Assembly (NCBI GenBank): GCA_023459915.1
Contig: JAEWSN010000020.1
Span: 1-35,519 of the forward strand
Direction: 5' to 3'
Source: Bacillota bacterium
Lineage (GTDB): Bacteria; Bacillota; Clostridia; DSM-8532
Length of the DNA stretch: 35,519 nucleotides
This document shows, in pieces, positions 8,893-17,884 of this stretch. Numbering within the stretch: the stretch's first letter is position 1; each line of letters opens with the position of its first letter. Below the pieces are notes generated by a model, which had not been told where the DNA came from, ran no database searches, and saw only the letters and a program-made list of their open reading frames with translations. The position numbers and the translations under genes were made by a program.

Positions 8893-10227
8893 ATGAACGC
8901 TTCTGTCCCACCTCTTTGCCGGTTGGGCACCCGAATACTGTGCCTGCTGTGTGTCTGCGCCATGCTGTCGGGCATCACCGGTTGCGGCAGTGTCAGCACG
9001 CCTGGTGGCATGACGGGCAATGGACAAACCGCCGTGTCGGGTGAAGAATCGGTGGACATCACGCTGTGGCATCCCTGGGCCTCCGACACGGACGCCAACC
9101 GCGCTCCCTTTCTCAAGGTGCTTGATGACCTGAAAACGGCTTATCCCAACTACAACCTCCTGGTCGAGGAGAGTGACGCGAAATCCCACGACACCAAAAT
9201 CAAGACGGCCGCTGCCGCAAACCGCCTACCCGATGTGTTCTACTATCTGGGTGGCGGCATCCTGAAAAACCTTGTGGACGACGGCCGCGTACTCCCGCTC
9301 GACGACGCCTTGCAGGATGGCACAAAAGCGCGCATTCTCCCGGGAACACTGACGAACTACACCTTCGACAACCGGACCTATGCCCTTCCCTATACCCTGG
9401 CCTGCGCGGTTTTCTATGTGAACACAGATTTGTTCGAGCAGCACAACGTCGCCATCCCCGACAACTACGAAACACTTCTGGCCGCTGTCCGGGCTTTCCG
9501 CGAAAAGGGCATCACCCCGATGACCGTGGGTGCAAAGGACGAATGGCCCACCACCCAGTATTTCGATCTCATCAGCGTTCGCCAGGCGGGCTATGAAACC
9601 GTTGCCGCCGCCCTCAACAAAACCGGCAGCTGGGAGGATCCCGGCATCATCGAGGCGGCACGGAAATTTCAGGAGTTGGTATCCCTGGGCGCGTTTCCAG
9701 ACAACGCGATCGATCTGACGCGCGACGAGTCGGAAGTTCCCTTTTACGAGGGGAAAATCCCCATGTATGTCAATGGCAACTGGGTCACCGGCAACATTCA
9801 ACGGGAAGACTCCAAAATCAAGGACAAGGTGCTGGCGTTGAAGTTCCCCGATTTGGGCGGGGAAGGGGATCTCAACGATTTCACCGGCGGCGCGGCGGAC
9901 ATGTTTGCCGTGGCTTCGGCCAGCAAACACCCCCAAGAAGCGGTCAACGTCTGCAAGTTCATCACCGAAAACCATTCCCGTGAAGCCTTCCTCGCCGGAG
10001 CCGGCCTTCCGACATGGGCGTTCAGCTTTGACGAGGCGGAGATCGACCCCCTTGTGCTGCAGGTGGTTCGGAACACGCAAGAGGCAAGGACCTTCACGCT
10101 GTGGTGGAACTCCCATCTTGAAAGCAAGGACGCGGACTATTATCACAATGCGGTGACCCAGCTGTTCGCCCTGACCATCACGCCGGAGCAATTCGCCAGG
10201 AACATGCAGCTGCTGAACCGGAAGTGA
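8893..10227 (+). CDS. Extracellular solute-binding lipoprotein, family 1 (sugar ABC type), orphan
   Basis: The protein has 444 residues; its ATG follows AAGGGAGGA. A hydrophobic signal ends in lipobox LSGITGC with lipidated Cys31. The mature protein starts with VDITLWHPWASDTD, the first strand of family-1 binding proteins. It carries the usual downstream marks: ALPYTLACAVFYVNTDLFEQHNV, a KGITPMTVGAKDEW segment and an FTGGAADMFAVASASKHPQEAVNVCKFI segment (quoted in parts of the hinge and C-lobe). Such proteins deliver oligosaccharides to MsmFG-type permeases, but no permease or ATPase gene is adjacent. The gene sits between AAA+ 1 and AAA+ 2-4. It may use a permease encoded elsewhere or act as a sensor; this cannot be decided from the window. 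Confidence 0.88.
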   Translation: MNASVPPLCRLGTRILCLLCVCAMLSGITGCGSVSTPGGMTGNGQTAVSGEESVDITLWHPWASDTDANRAPFLKVLDDLKTAYPNYNLLVEESDAKSHDTKIKTAAAANRLPDVFYYLGGGILKNLVDDGRVLPLDDALQDGTKARILPGTLTNYTFDNRTYALPYTLACAVFYVNTDLFEQHNVAIPDNYETLLAAVRAFREKGITPMTVGAKDEWPTTQYFDLISVRQAGYETVAAALNKTGSWEDPGIIEAARKFQELVSLGAFPDNAIDLTRDESEVPFYEGKIPMYVNGNWVTGNIQREDSKIKDKVLALKFPDLGGEGDLNDFTGGAADMFAVASASKHPQEAVNVCKFITENHSREAFLAGAGLPTWAFSFDEAEIDPLVLQVVRNTQEARTFTLWWNSHLESKDADYYHNAVTQLFALTITPEQFARNMQLLNRK

Positions 10228-10244
10228 TGACGCGACCTTCCCGC

Positions 10245-10316
10245 ACTGCCGTACCGCGTTGCACTGCCGTATCGCGCTGCACTGCCGTATCGTCCTGCAT
10301 TGCCGTATCGCGCTGC
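10245..10316. repeat. Tandem repeat, four 18-bp units
   Basis: Four consecutive 18-bp units follow the form ACTGCCGTATCGCGCTGC: 10245-10262 (two changes), 10263-10280 (consensus), 10281-10298 (two changes) and 10299-10316 (one change). They begin 18 bp after the solute-binding protein stop. The unit length is a multiple of three, but no frame through it has a ribosome site or coding character. It is probably a non-coding minisatellite. Confidence 0.85.
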
Positions 10317-10470
10317 ACGACCGCCCCCCGTGCCGCAATCCTTCCGTCTTTGAGCCTGTCATGGCGGTGGACTTTCATCCCCCTTTTCATGTTATTGCGG
10401 TGGCGTCAAAATATCCGAAACGGTCATAACTCCTGCCGTTGTGAGAGAATCATTCAGGATGAAATTGTTT

Positions 10471-10499
10471 TGGACATTCAACGGCCGGAGTAATATGAT
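10471..10499 (+). promoter_or_regulatory. Sigma-A-type promoter for AAA+ 2-4 / hydrolase / RyR run
   Basis: TGGACA (10471-10476), 17 bp, TATGAT (10494-10499). This gives a leader of about 97 nt to the ATG at 10603. It has the same -10 hexamer, spacer length and leader length as the AAA+ 1 promoter. The rest of the 375-bp gap from 10228, apart from the 18-bp tandem repeat, holds nothing recognised. Confidence 0.65.
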
Positions 10500-10602
10500 A
10501 TGAAAGGTTTGGGTGGACAGGAAGTCTGCGGAAGATGCTTCTGTCCCGATTACATGATGGCCGGCCTCCATGCCGTCCATCATTGCCAAAGGATGGATGA
10601 CC

Positions 10603-12360
10603 ATGGCAAAAAAGACACAGCACGTCAGCCGTGAGGAACACATGCGGGAAGACACCGCACGCGTTTTGGAAGCGGTTTCCCAACTGGATGGATTCACGCC
10701 ATTCCACCGTCACCTTCAGGAACTGGCAGCCATCCGGCAGCCATTGCGCGCATGGGACAAAACCGGTGTGTTTCCGCAACGTCATCTGTTGGTTTCCCTC
10801 AATCCGGGAGAAGGGCGCAGCACGCTGCTTGCCCATTTTCACGCATTCCTGAAGGAAAGCCGTCTGTATCCGGGGAGCCGGAAAATCCAGCCGCATGCCT
10901 GTCGCCTGTTCGAGAAGGTGTTCGCAGAGCCGGTCTCCTCCGTCATTCCGGAAGACATGCCCTTTACAGAGCTCGAAGAGGATCTGAAATACTATGACAG
11001 CGCACTGGTCGGACTCACCATCGACGATTGGCCGGGCCGCATGGACGCGTCTCCCTTCAGAAAGCTGATGTCCTGGTGCCGGGAGAAACAGCGCCAGTTC
11101 CTTTTCGTCTTCTTTGTCCCGGCACTCGAACCGGCTGCATTGGAACGCGTCCGCCTGCAGCTGGCCGAGCACCTTCCCATCCGGCTCATCCAGCTGGCGC
11201 CAGCCACCGACGACGCCCTCACCCACCTGGCCGTACAGCGGCTGAATGCCTGTGGCATCACATGTCCCCCGGATCTGCATCCCCATTTCCGTCATCTGTT
11301 GATCCGGGAGCGCAGCGACGGCCGTTTTCACGGCCGTGCCACAGCCATGAAGCTGGTGACGGAGCTGCAGCTCGCGCGGGCCCGCAACGCGGTTGCGCCA
11401 AACGCCTCCAGCCCCGCCTGGCAGGCAACAGAAGCGGACTTCCTGCCGGCCCCGCCCCTCTGGCAGCCGCCAGCCGGGACGGAAAACATCTCCGGGTTGG
11501 CACAGCTCCACAGCCTGGTCGGACTGCACCATGTCAAGGCGCAGTTGATGGAAATCATCGAAACCATGAAACTCACCAGGGATTACGGTGGAACCGCGGC
11601 ATGGGGAGAACGGCACCGTCCTTGCCATCACCTGCTGTTCACAGGCGGCCCGGGAACAGGAAAAACCGAGGTGGCCCGCCTCTTTGGCCGGATACTTCGG
11701 GAAGAGGGACTGCTGCCCGTGGGCGATCTGCTCGAAACCAACCGGTACGATCTGGTGGGCCAATGCATCGGCCATACGGGGCCGCGCACCATGGCCGTCT
11801 GTCAGGCCGCGATGGGTTCCGTGCTGTTTGTCGACGAGGCCTATCAGCTGGCAGCGCATGAAGATGCGGGTTCAAGCCGGGACTTTGGCCAGGAGGCGCT
11901 GGGCGCGCTGATCGCGGAGATGGAAAACCATCGGGACCGCTTCATTGTCATTCTGGCCGGTTACCGGGAAGAAATGGAATCCTTGTATCGGCTCAATCCG
12001 GGCTTGCGGGATCGCATCCCGCATATGCTCCATTTCCCGCACTATACCCGGGAGGAGCTTCTTGCGCTCTACCTTGGCATGATCGCGAAAAAGGGGGTTT
12101 CGGATGAGGCCCTTGCGGCAAGGGTGAAGCAATACCTTCACACGCTGCCGGACGCCTTCCTGTCCTCCCGCGAATTTGGAAACGCCCGTTTTGTCCGCAA
12201 CCTGGTGGAACGGACTGTCATCAAGGCGCTGATGCGCACGCAGCTGATTCCCCAGCACGCGCCGCTCTGCCTGTGCGTTTCCGATTTTGAGCAGGTTCTG
12301 GCAGAAGAAGACCTGCAATCCCTGAACCGCGACAGGATACGTCAGCCCATCGGTTTTTAG
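10603..12360 (+). CDS. AAA+ ATPase 2, CbxX/SpoVK type with degenerate N-terminal AAA domain
   Basis: The protein has 585 residues from ATG 10603, chosen because AAAGGA (10588-10593) lies nine bases upstream; in-frame ATGs at 10570 and 10597 are worse placed. Residues 20-260 form the degenerate domain with P-loop remnant SLNPGEGRST (65-74), Lys replaced by Arg, then a strand ending in DDW, a sensor-like FLFVFFVP strand and a GRFHG motif. Residues 300-570 are an intact AAA+ domain: Walker A GGPGTGKTE (348-356), Walker B VLFVDEAY (407-414), sensor 1 VILAGY, arginine finger in NPGLRDRIP and sensor 2 GNARFVRN. It ends in RQPIGF. It is the shortest-tailed of the set with AAA+ 4 and lacks an extra N-terminal domain. 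It is first in a same-strand run; AAA+ 3 begins 42 bp later. Confidence 0.9.
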   Translation: MAKKTQHVSREEHMREDTARVLEAVSQLDGFTPFHRHLQELAAIRQPLRAWDKTGVFPQRHLLVSLNPGEGRSTLLAHFHAFLKESRLYPGSRKIQPHACRLFEKVFAEPVSSVIPEDMPFTELEEDLKYYDSALVGLTIDDWPGRMDASPFRKLMSWCREKQRQFLFVFFVPALEPAALERVRLQLAEHLPIRLIQLAPATDDALTHLAVQRLNACGITCPPDLHPHFRHLLIRERSDGRFHGRATAMKLVTELQLARARNAVAPNASSPAWQATEADFLPAPPLWQPPAGTENISGLAQLHSLVGLHHVKAQLMEIIETMKLTRDYGGTAAWGERHRPCHHLLFTGGPGTGKTEVARLFGRILREEGLLPVGDLLETNRYDLVGQCIGHTGPRTMAVCQAAMGSVLFVDEAYQLAAHEDAGSSRDFGQEALGALIAEMENHRDRFIVILAGYREEMESLYRLNPGLRDRIPHMLHFPHYTREELLALYLGMIAKKGVSDEALAARVKQYLHTLPDAFLSSREFGNARFVRNLVERTVIKALMRTQLIPQHAPLCLCVSDFEQVLAEEDLQSLNRDRIRQPIGF

Positions 12361-12402
12361 TCGTTGGGCTGATCCCGCTGCTTCATGAGGAAAGGAACAA
12401 AC

Positions 12403-14796
12403 ATGCCGGACAAGGAAATCACGCGACACAATGCGGACCCCCTGACAATGGCGGATGTGGAACAACTGGCCGCAACAGCGCTTGTACTCAACGAATATGA
12501 CATTCTGCGCAACGACGGGGATGATCTGCTCTTCCACATCCCTTTTATCATGGGCAGGCCGACGCAAACAGCTGACAACCCTTCGGAAACCGCAACCTTC
12601 CACTACATGGGCGGCGAGCACGGCCTGCTGTGGAAGGATCCGGATCATGCGGTGGTGTGCACCAGCATTCATCCGGAACTGCGCGCACTGCTCCGGACAA
12701 GAGAAATGATCTATGTTTGTGAAACGGAAGGCGCGCCAACGGATGAGGATGACACCTACTTCGCCGTTCTCCGCCACACGCCCAATATCGATCGGGTGAT
12801 TGACACCCTGCTGTCCCGGCTTTCCGAAGATCCCCGGCGCCTGCGCGTCAAATCAAATCCCGCCACCGGGGAGAATCCATTGATGCTTTCCGGCGCGGAT
12901 GCTGAAGACGATTCGGCGACGCCCAACGGCACGGATGATGAGAACGATTCAGCAACGCCTTTCAATGGGGATGATGAGACCGATTCGGCGGCATCACCCA
13001 GCGAAACCGGGGATCAGGAAACGCAACCCGGGGACACCGCTTTCCGCTTCGGCAACCGGCTCGCATCCGATCCCCATGGGGACGCCATCGGAGACATCAT
13101 GGCGGCTGTCGGCCAATTGGCCGGGGCGGCCCCCTACAAGGCCTACCTGGATGAATGGGTCCGCATGCGTCCCCTGCTGCGCCCCTTCCGCGCGAATCCC
13201 GAGGGGCCTGTGGAGCACCTGCTGTTCGCCATCGATCCCGGGTGCGGCTGCACCACGGCGCTCCGACATCTGTCCGGGCTGATGGCGCTGGATGGTCCCT
13301 ATGGCGGCGAGAAAGGTCCGTATGGCGAGACCTGGCAATTTGGGGAGAAATGGCTGCCGGACGAATCCACCGGCGCCACGGATTTTGACATCGATGTGAA
13401 GCAGTTTGTCGACGGTCTCGCGGACGAACAGCCGGGTGTGCTGGGCATCCACATGTCCCATTGGCTCGATCGGCTGCACACACCCCAGTTCACACGGGTG
13501 CTTGAGGGCTGCGCGAAGCTGCGGCACCGCATCCAGTTCGTGTTCATCATTCCCTTTGTGGATCCGGGCATACTCTCCCGCGTGCATGCCCGCCTGTCCG
13601 ATCAACTCAACGTCCGCGTCATTCCCTTTCCACCCCATACGGACCAGGCGTTGACCGATGTGGCACGGAGCCGGTTCAAGCTGTACGGCTGCGAATGGGA
13701 CGAGTCCGCCAACGAGGGCTTCGCGCGGCTGCTTCGCGCGGAACGCCACGACCTGCGGTTTTATGGCATCCGTACCGCCCACAAGCTCGTGACGGAATTG
13801 CTGATCCGCAAGCTCCAGCACGAAACCGGTCCGGAGACCGGCCACACAAAATCCCCCGATGCCAGAATCATTTCGCACCGGGATTTTTCCGTAGACGGCC
13901 CCGGCAATGCCTCCCCCGCATCCCCAACCGGCTTCGAGCGCCTGGATGCCCTGGAGGGGCTGCAGTCCATCAAGCGGCGGCTGCGGGAAATCATCAGCGC
14001 GCTCCGGCTGCAACGATCCGCGCACGATCGGGGCGAGACCACCGAGCCTCCCTGCCTGCACATGCTGTTCACAGGACCGCCCGGAACCGGAAAGACCGAG
14101 GTGGCCCGCATTCTGGGACAAATCCTGCGGGAGGAGAAGCTGCTCCCGCAGGGAGATCTCATCGAGGCAACCCGGTTCGACATGGTAGGCCAGTATATCG
14201 GCCAAACCGGACCGAAGACCATCCAGTTGTGCCGTTCGGCCATCGGTTCCATCCTGTTCATCGATGAGGCGTATCTGCTGGCATCCGGAAACGGTGACGG
14301 AGACAACGGCGACTTTGGCCGTGAGGCGCTGGGCGCGCTGATTGCGGAGATGGAAAATCAACGGGACAGGCTGATGGTCATTCTGGCCGGCTACAAGGAG
14401 GAAATGGAAAACCTGTTCCGGATGAATCCCGGGCTGCGGGACCGTGTGCCGCATCAGCTGCACTTCGAGGCGTATGACCGGGATGTGCTCGCGCGCATCG
14501 CCATCCGGCAGTTGTCCCTTGGCCAGGCGCTGGCCCCGGAAGCCGCCGCGCTCCTGACAAGCCATTTCCAGGGTCTGCCCGCACAATTCCTTCTCCAGCG
14601 CGATTTTGGAAATGCCCGTCATGTCAGAAACCTGACCGAGCGGATCCGGATGAAGGCCATGCTGCGCGCCGGGCAATCGGAGACAGACTGGACCGGGCCG
14701 CCGGACATCCTGCCCATCGACGTGGAAAGCGCGCTGGCGGAAGTGCGGCTGCAGCCGGAAGGCAGCGGCGGAACGGACCGTCGGCTCGGGTACTGA
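12403..14796 (+). CDS. AAA+ ATPase 3, CbxX/SpoVK type with extra N-terminal domain and acidic repeats
   Basis: The protein has 797 residues from ATG 12403 (AGGAAAGGA upstream); an ATG at 12385 overlaps that ribosome site. Residues 1-150 are an unrecognised alpha/beta domain absent from the paralogues. Residues 165-210 are an acidic low-complexity linker with three imperfect units like DDENDSATP. Residues 225-480 are the degenerate AAA domain with P-loop remnant AIDPGCGCTT (276-285), Lys replaced by Cys, and an MSHW motif where Walker B acids would be. Residues 510-780 are the intact AAA+ domain: Walker A GPPGTGKTE (558-566), Walker B ILFIDEAY (617-624), sensor 1 VILAGY, arginine finger in NPGLRDRVP and sensor 2 GNARHVRN. 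It ends in DRRLGY. It is probably co-transcribed with its neighbours. Confidence 0.9.
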   Translation: MPDKEITRHNADPLTMADVEQLAATALVLNEYDILRNDGDDLLFHIPFIMGRPTQTADNPSETATFHYMGGEHGLLWKDPDHAVVCTSIHPELRALLRTREMIYVCETEGAPTDEDDTYFAVLRHTPNIDRVIDTLLSRLSEDPRRLRVKSNPATGENPLMLSGADAEDDSATPNGTDDENDSATPFNGDDETDSAASPSETGDQETQPGDTAFRFGNRLASDPHGDAIGDIMAAVGQLAGAAPYKAYLDEWVRMRPLLRPFRANPEGPVEHLLFAIDPGCGCTTALRHLSGLMALDGPYGGEKGPYGETWQFGEKWLPDESTGATDFDIDVKQFVDGLADEQPGVLGIHMSHWLDRLHTPQFTRVLEGCAKLRHRIQFVFIIPFVDPGILSRVHARLSDQLNVRVIPFPPHTDQALTDVARSRFKLYGCEWDESANEGFARLLRAERHDLRFYGIRTAHKLVTELLIRKLQHETGPETGHTKSPDARIISHRDFSVDGPGNASPASPTGFERLDALEGLQSIKRRLREIISALRLQRSAHDRGETTEPPCLHMLFTGPPGTGKTEVARILGQILREEKLLPQGDLIEATRFDMVGQYIGQTGPKTIQLCRSAIGSILFIDEAYLLASGNGDGDNGDFGREALGALIAEMENQRDRLMVILAGYKEEMENLFRMNPGLRDRVPHQLHFEAYDRDVLARIAIRQLSLGQALAPEAAALLTSHFQGLPAQFLLQRDFGNARHVRNLTERIRMKAMLRAGQSETDWTGPPDILPIDVESALAEVRLQPEGSGGTDRRLGY

Positions 14797-14881
14797 CCCA
14801 TGTTCAGCCCGTTGCCTGCCCAATTTGTGATCACGTCCCCGGCCGGCTTCCATCGTCGTCCGGGCAAGGGAGGATTCGCCC

Positions 14882-16636
14882 ATGGCGAAAAGCGATCAGG
14901 ACAACCGATACCGTCCCAGTGAGGGGGACAACCGGCGCAAACATGCGCTCGCGCACATCCGCGGGTTGGTCGGCGCCACGGAATTCAAGGCATGGGTGGA
15001 AGCACTGGAGCACATCCGGCCACAGCTTGTTGCCTGGCGGACGGCGCCTCATTTTCCCATGACGCATCTGTTGTTCGCGATAGATCCGGGCAACGGGCTG
15101 ACCACCACCTTGGACGCGCTGCATGCCTATCTGGCGGCCGCCGGGCTGTTCCCGGGCGACGAGGATGGCTTCACCCCGCTCCACCACGCAACCTTGCGCA
15201 TGGCATACAGCGAACACCTCACCCACAACAGGCGCGAGGCCTACGATTTGGTCAAGATGGACATTGAGGATGACAAACCGGGCCTGTTCGCCATAGATTT
15301 GACAGACTGGGTGGACAGGTTCGACGACGTGTGGTTCCAGCGCCTGCTCGATCAATGCGTGCGCCACACGCCGGCCAACCGGTATGTCTTCGTGGTGCCG
15401 CTGCTGGATGATCCCGCGCTCGATCGCATCCGCCAGCGGCTGGCAGACAGGCTCCCGGTCGATCTCATCCGGTTCCCCCAGCCCGACCCGGCCTTGCTGT
15501 TCAGCCTACTTCGCAGCCGCATGAAGGGCTTCGGCTACCACCTGCCGGAGGAAGCCGGCCCGTTGCTGCAGCGTTGGATGTTCACCCTCAAGGGGGCCGG
15601 ACGGTACCACGGGATGCGGTCCCTGGACAATCTGGCAGACGAACTGGCTCTGACCCAGATTGCCGCACATCCCGAAAGGGACACCCAAAACCGGTTGGAG
15701 TCGATGAACCTGGACGTCATCCAATCGGTCATCAGTCCCTCCGCCCCGCGGGATGCCATGAGCGCGCGTGAACGCCTGGATGCCATGGTCGGCATGGATC
15801 CCCTGAAGCGGCAGCTCCTTGAAATTGTCCAGGCCGCGCGGATGGCGAGAACCCTCTCCCAACAGTCCGGATCCGGCGAAACACCCTGTCTGCACATGAT
15901 GTTCACCGGCAACCCCGGAACCGGAAAAACCGAACTGGCTCGGATTGCGGGCCAACTGTTCCGGGAAGGGGGATTGCTGCCGAACGGGGAGCTGCTTGAA
16001 GTAAACCGGTTTGATCTCGTGGGGCAGTATGTGGGCCAGACCGGCCCGAAAACCATCTCCGTCTGCCGGTCCGCCTACGGTTCCATCCTCTTCATTGACG
16101 AAGCCTATCTGTTGTCCCTCGGCGAGGATACCGTCATGGGTAAGGATTTTGGGCGTGAGGCCATTGGCGCGCTGATTGCGGAAATGGAAAACAACCGGGA
16201 ACGGCTCATTGTGATCCTCGCCGGGTACCAAGAGGAGATGGATCGTTTCCTGCGCGTCAACCCGGGACTGGCCGCGCGCATTCCGTACCGGCTGCATTTC
16301 CCGTCATACGACAGGGATTCCCTCGCGGACATTTTCCTGTCCATGTTGTCGCGGCAGGGGACGCCGACGGCCGTCTTCGGTGACCTGGCCCGAAACTGGT
16401 TCAAATCCCTGCCGGAAGAACGGCTGAACAACCCGCACTTCGGGAACGCCCGCTTTGCACGCAATCTCGCCGAGCGGGTACAGCTCAAGGCGATGCTGCG
16501 TCAGGCCGCGCAAACCCAAGAACAGTCGGTCTCCGCCGGACCGCTGACCTTCGAACCCGCAGACTTCACCCTGGCAACAGCCGACCCTGACATCCTGCGC
16601 GTGGAAAGCTCTGAAAAACGCGCCATCGGGTATTAG
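14882..16636 (+). CDS. AAA+ ATPase 4, CbxX/SpoVK type with degenerate N-terminal AAA domain
   Basis: The protein has 584 residues; the ATG follows AAGGGAGGA. Residues 22-265 are the degenerate domain with P-loop remnant AIDPGNGLTT (66-75), Lys replaced by Leu, then FAIDLTDWVDR, a YVFVVP strand and GRYHG. Residues 290-570 are the intact AAA+ domain: Walker A GNPGTGKTE (343-351), Walker B ILFIDEAY (402-409), sensor 1 VILAGY, arginine finger in NPGLAARIP and sensor 2 GNARFARN. It ends in EKRAIGY. It starts 85 bp after AAA+ 3. The set looks like a local gene family: domain order and motifs are conserved, but linkers and N-termini differ, arguing for old rather than recent duplication. Confidence 0.9.
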   Translation: MAKSDQDNRYRPSEGDNRRKHALAHIRGLVGATEFKAWVEALEHIRPQLVAWRTAPHFPMTHLLFAIDPGNGLTTTLDALHAYLAAAGLFPGDEDGFTPLHHATLRMAYSEHLTHNRREAYDLVKMDIEDDKPGLFAIDLTDWVDRFDDVWFQRLLDQCVRHTPANRYVFVVPLLDDPALDRIRQRLADRLPVDLIRFPQPDPALLFSLLRSRMKGFGYHLPEEAGPLLQRWMFTLKGAGRYHGMRSLDNLADELALTQIAAHPERDTQNRLESMNLDVIQSVISPSAPRDAMSARERLDAMVGMDPLKRQLLEIVQAARMARTLSQQSGSGETPCLHMMFTGNPGTGKTELARIAGQLFREGGLLPNGELLEVNRFDLVGQYVGQTGPKTISVCRSAYGSILFIDEAYLLSLGEDTVMGKDFGREAIGALIAEMENNRERLIVILAGYQEEMDRFLRVNPGLAARIPYRLHFPSYDRDSLADIFLSMLSRQGTPTAVFGDLARNWFKSLPEERLNNPHFGNARFARNLAERVQLKAMLRQAAQTQEQSVSAGPLTFEPADFTLATADPDILRVESSEKRAIGY

Positions 16637-16755
16637 TACTCCCGTCATCCTTTTACGGGCAGGTATGATATCATGTTCCCTGTGAAGAAACCACACCGCG
16701 CCTTTCCACTGAATGCGGCAGGCGGGCTCACCGGACAGCAATCGGAGGCATCACG

Positions 16756-17847
16756 ATGAACAAAACCACACGCGGACTGCTGATTGGACTTGGCGGCATG
16801 GCGCTGGCCGCGGCCGGCGCCATCACCGGCGCGAGCCTGTACTTTTATCATCTGTCGGTTCGGCGCAACGAAAAACGGTTTCTTCAAAAGAGTCCGGATC
16901 TGCCCCACATGCGGGAACTGCAGGACAGAAAACGCGCCGCACCCCCGTCGCATCCGGGCGCCATGGCATCCGGGGACGCATCCACCGGCGATCCGTCGGG
17001 GCAACCCGCCGATACCGGTGTCTTTTCCGGCGCGGGCGGCGGCCCGGACAGCAAGGGACACGAGGACAGCCTGTGGCTGGCCGGACAACCCACCGAAGCC
17101 TGGTCCATCATCAGCGAAGATGGCCTGTCTCTGTCCGCCCGCTGGATGCCCGTTGCCGGCAGTTCCCGAAACGCCGCGATTCTCGCGCATGGCTACAGCA
17201 GCCGTGGCAGCGACATGGCTGCGTTCGCGCGCCTGTTCCATGAACTCGGATTTCATGTGCTGATGCCGGACGCCCGGGGCCACGGGGACAGCGGCGGTGA
17301 TTACATCGGATTCGGATGGCATGACCGGCTCGACATCCTTCAATGGACCCAGCCCGTCATCAGCCGGGTGGGCGAGGCATGTCAGCTGGTGCTCTTCGGC
17401 ATCTCCATGGGCGGCGCCACCGTGCTGATGGCCGGCGGCGAGCCGCTGCCGGCGCAGGTCCGCGCCATCATTGAGGATTGCGGCTACACCTCCGCCCACG
17501 ATCAGCTCGCGTTCCAGCTCAAGCGCATGTATCATCTGCCGGCCACGCCCCTGATCCAGACAACAAGCCTGGTCACGCGTTATCTTGCGGGATATGGCTT
17601 TGAGGAGGCCTCCGCGCTCGAACAGGTGAAACTGTGCCAGGTCCCCATTCTGTTCATTCATGGCACGGAGGACACCTTCGTCCCCACCGCGATGGCGCAC
17701 GAGCTGTACGAAGCCTGCACATCCGAAAAGGAATTGTTCCTGGTGGAAGGGGCGGGGCACGGCATGGCGTACCGCACGGACCCGGAGGGGTATCGAGGCG
17801 CGGTGTCGGGCTTCCTCGACAAACACCTGAACGGGGTCTCCGCCTGA
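16756..17847 (+). CDS. Membrane-anchored alpha/beta hydrolase (YqkD-like)
   Basis: The protein has 363 residues; its ATG follows CGGAGG. One N-terminal transmembrane anchor (about 7-30) and a Gly/Pro/Ser-rich linker (62-110) precede an alpha/beta-hydrolase fold. Catalytic residues are visible: nucleophile S217 in GISMGG, acid D306 in IHGTEDTFVP and H335 in GAGHGMAY. The oxyanion-side motif HGYSSRGSD follows the third strand. Relatives are serine esterases or acyl hydrolases with unclear substrates; the active site here would face outward if the anchor is N-in. It lies 119 bp after AAA+ 4 and 37 bp before the RyR protein, so it is probably part of the same transcript. A TATGAT at 16664-16669 in the gap lacks a good -35 box. 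Confidence 0.85.
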   Translation: MNKTTRGLLIGLGGMALAAAGAITGASLYFYHLSVRRNEKRFLQKSPDLPHMRELQDRKRAAPPSHPGAMASGDASTGDPSGQPADTGVFSGAGGGPDSKGHEDSLWLAGQPTEAWSIISEDGLSLSARWMPVAGSSRNAAILAHGYSSRGSDMAAFARLFHELGFHVLMPDARGHGDSGGDYIGFGWHDRLDILQWTQPVISRVGEACQLVLFGISMGGATVLMAGGEPLPAQVRAIIEDCGYTSAHDQLAFQLKRMYHLPATPLIQTTSLVTRYLAGYGFEEASALEQVKLCQVPILFIHGTEDTFVPTAMAHELYEACTSEKELFLVEGAGHGMAYRTDPEGYRGAVSGFLDKHLNGVSA

Positions 17848-17884
17848 AGGGCATGACCAATCCAGGGTTGTACACGGAGGTTGT

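Noticed and set aside
9226..10362. Minus-strand open frame of 378 codons antisense to the solute-binding protein, with IRQC-type repeats
   Set aside because: It is antisense to a well-supported gene; its repeats only reflect the 18-bp tandem repeat.
10224..10493. Plus-strand small open frame through the tandem repeat with CTAVSR-type units
   Set aside because: It has no ribosome site, is low-complexity and runs through the AAA+ 2 promoter.
16664..16670. TATGAT promoter between AAA+ 4 and the hydrolase gene
   Set aside because: No acceptable -35 hexamer lies at 16-18 bp; it is part of a short ATGATATCAT palindrome.
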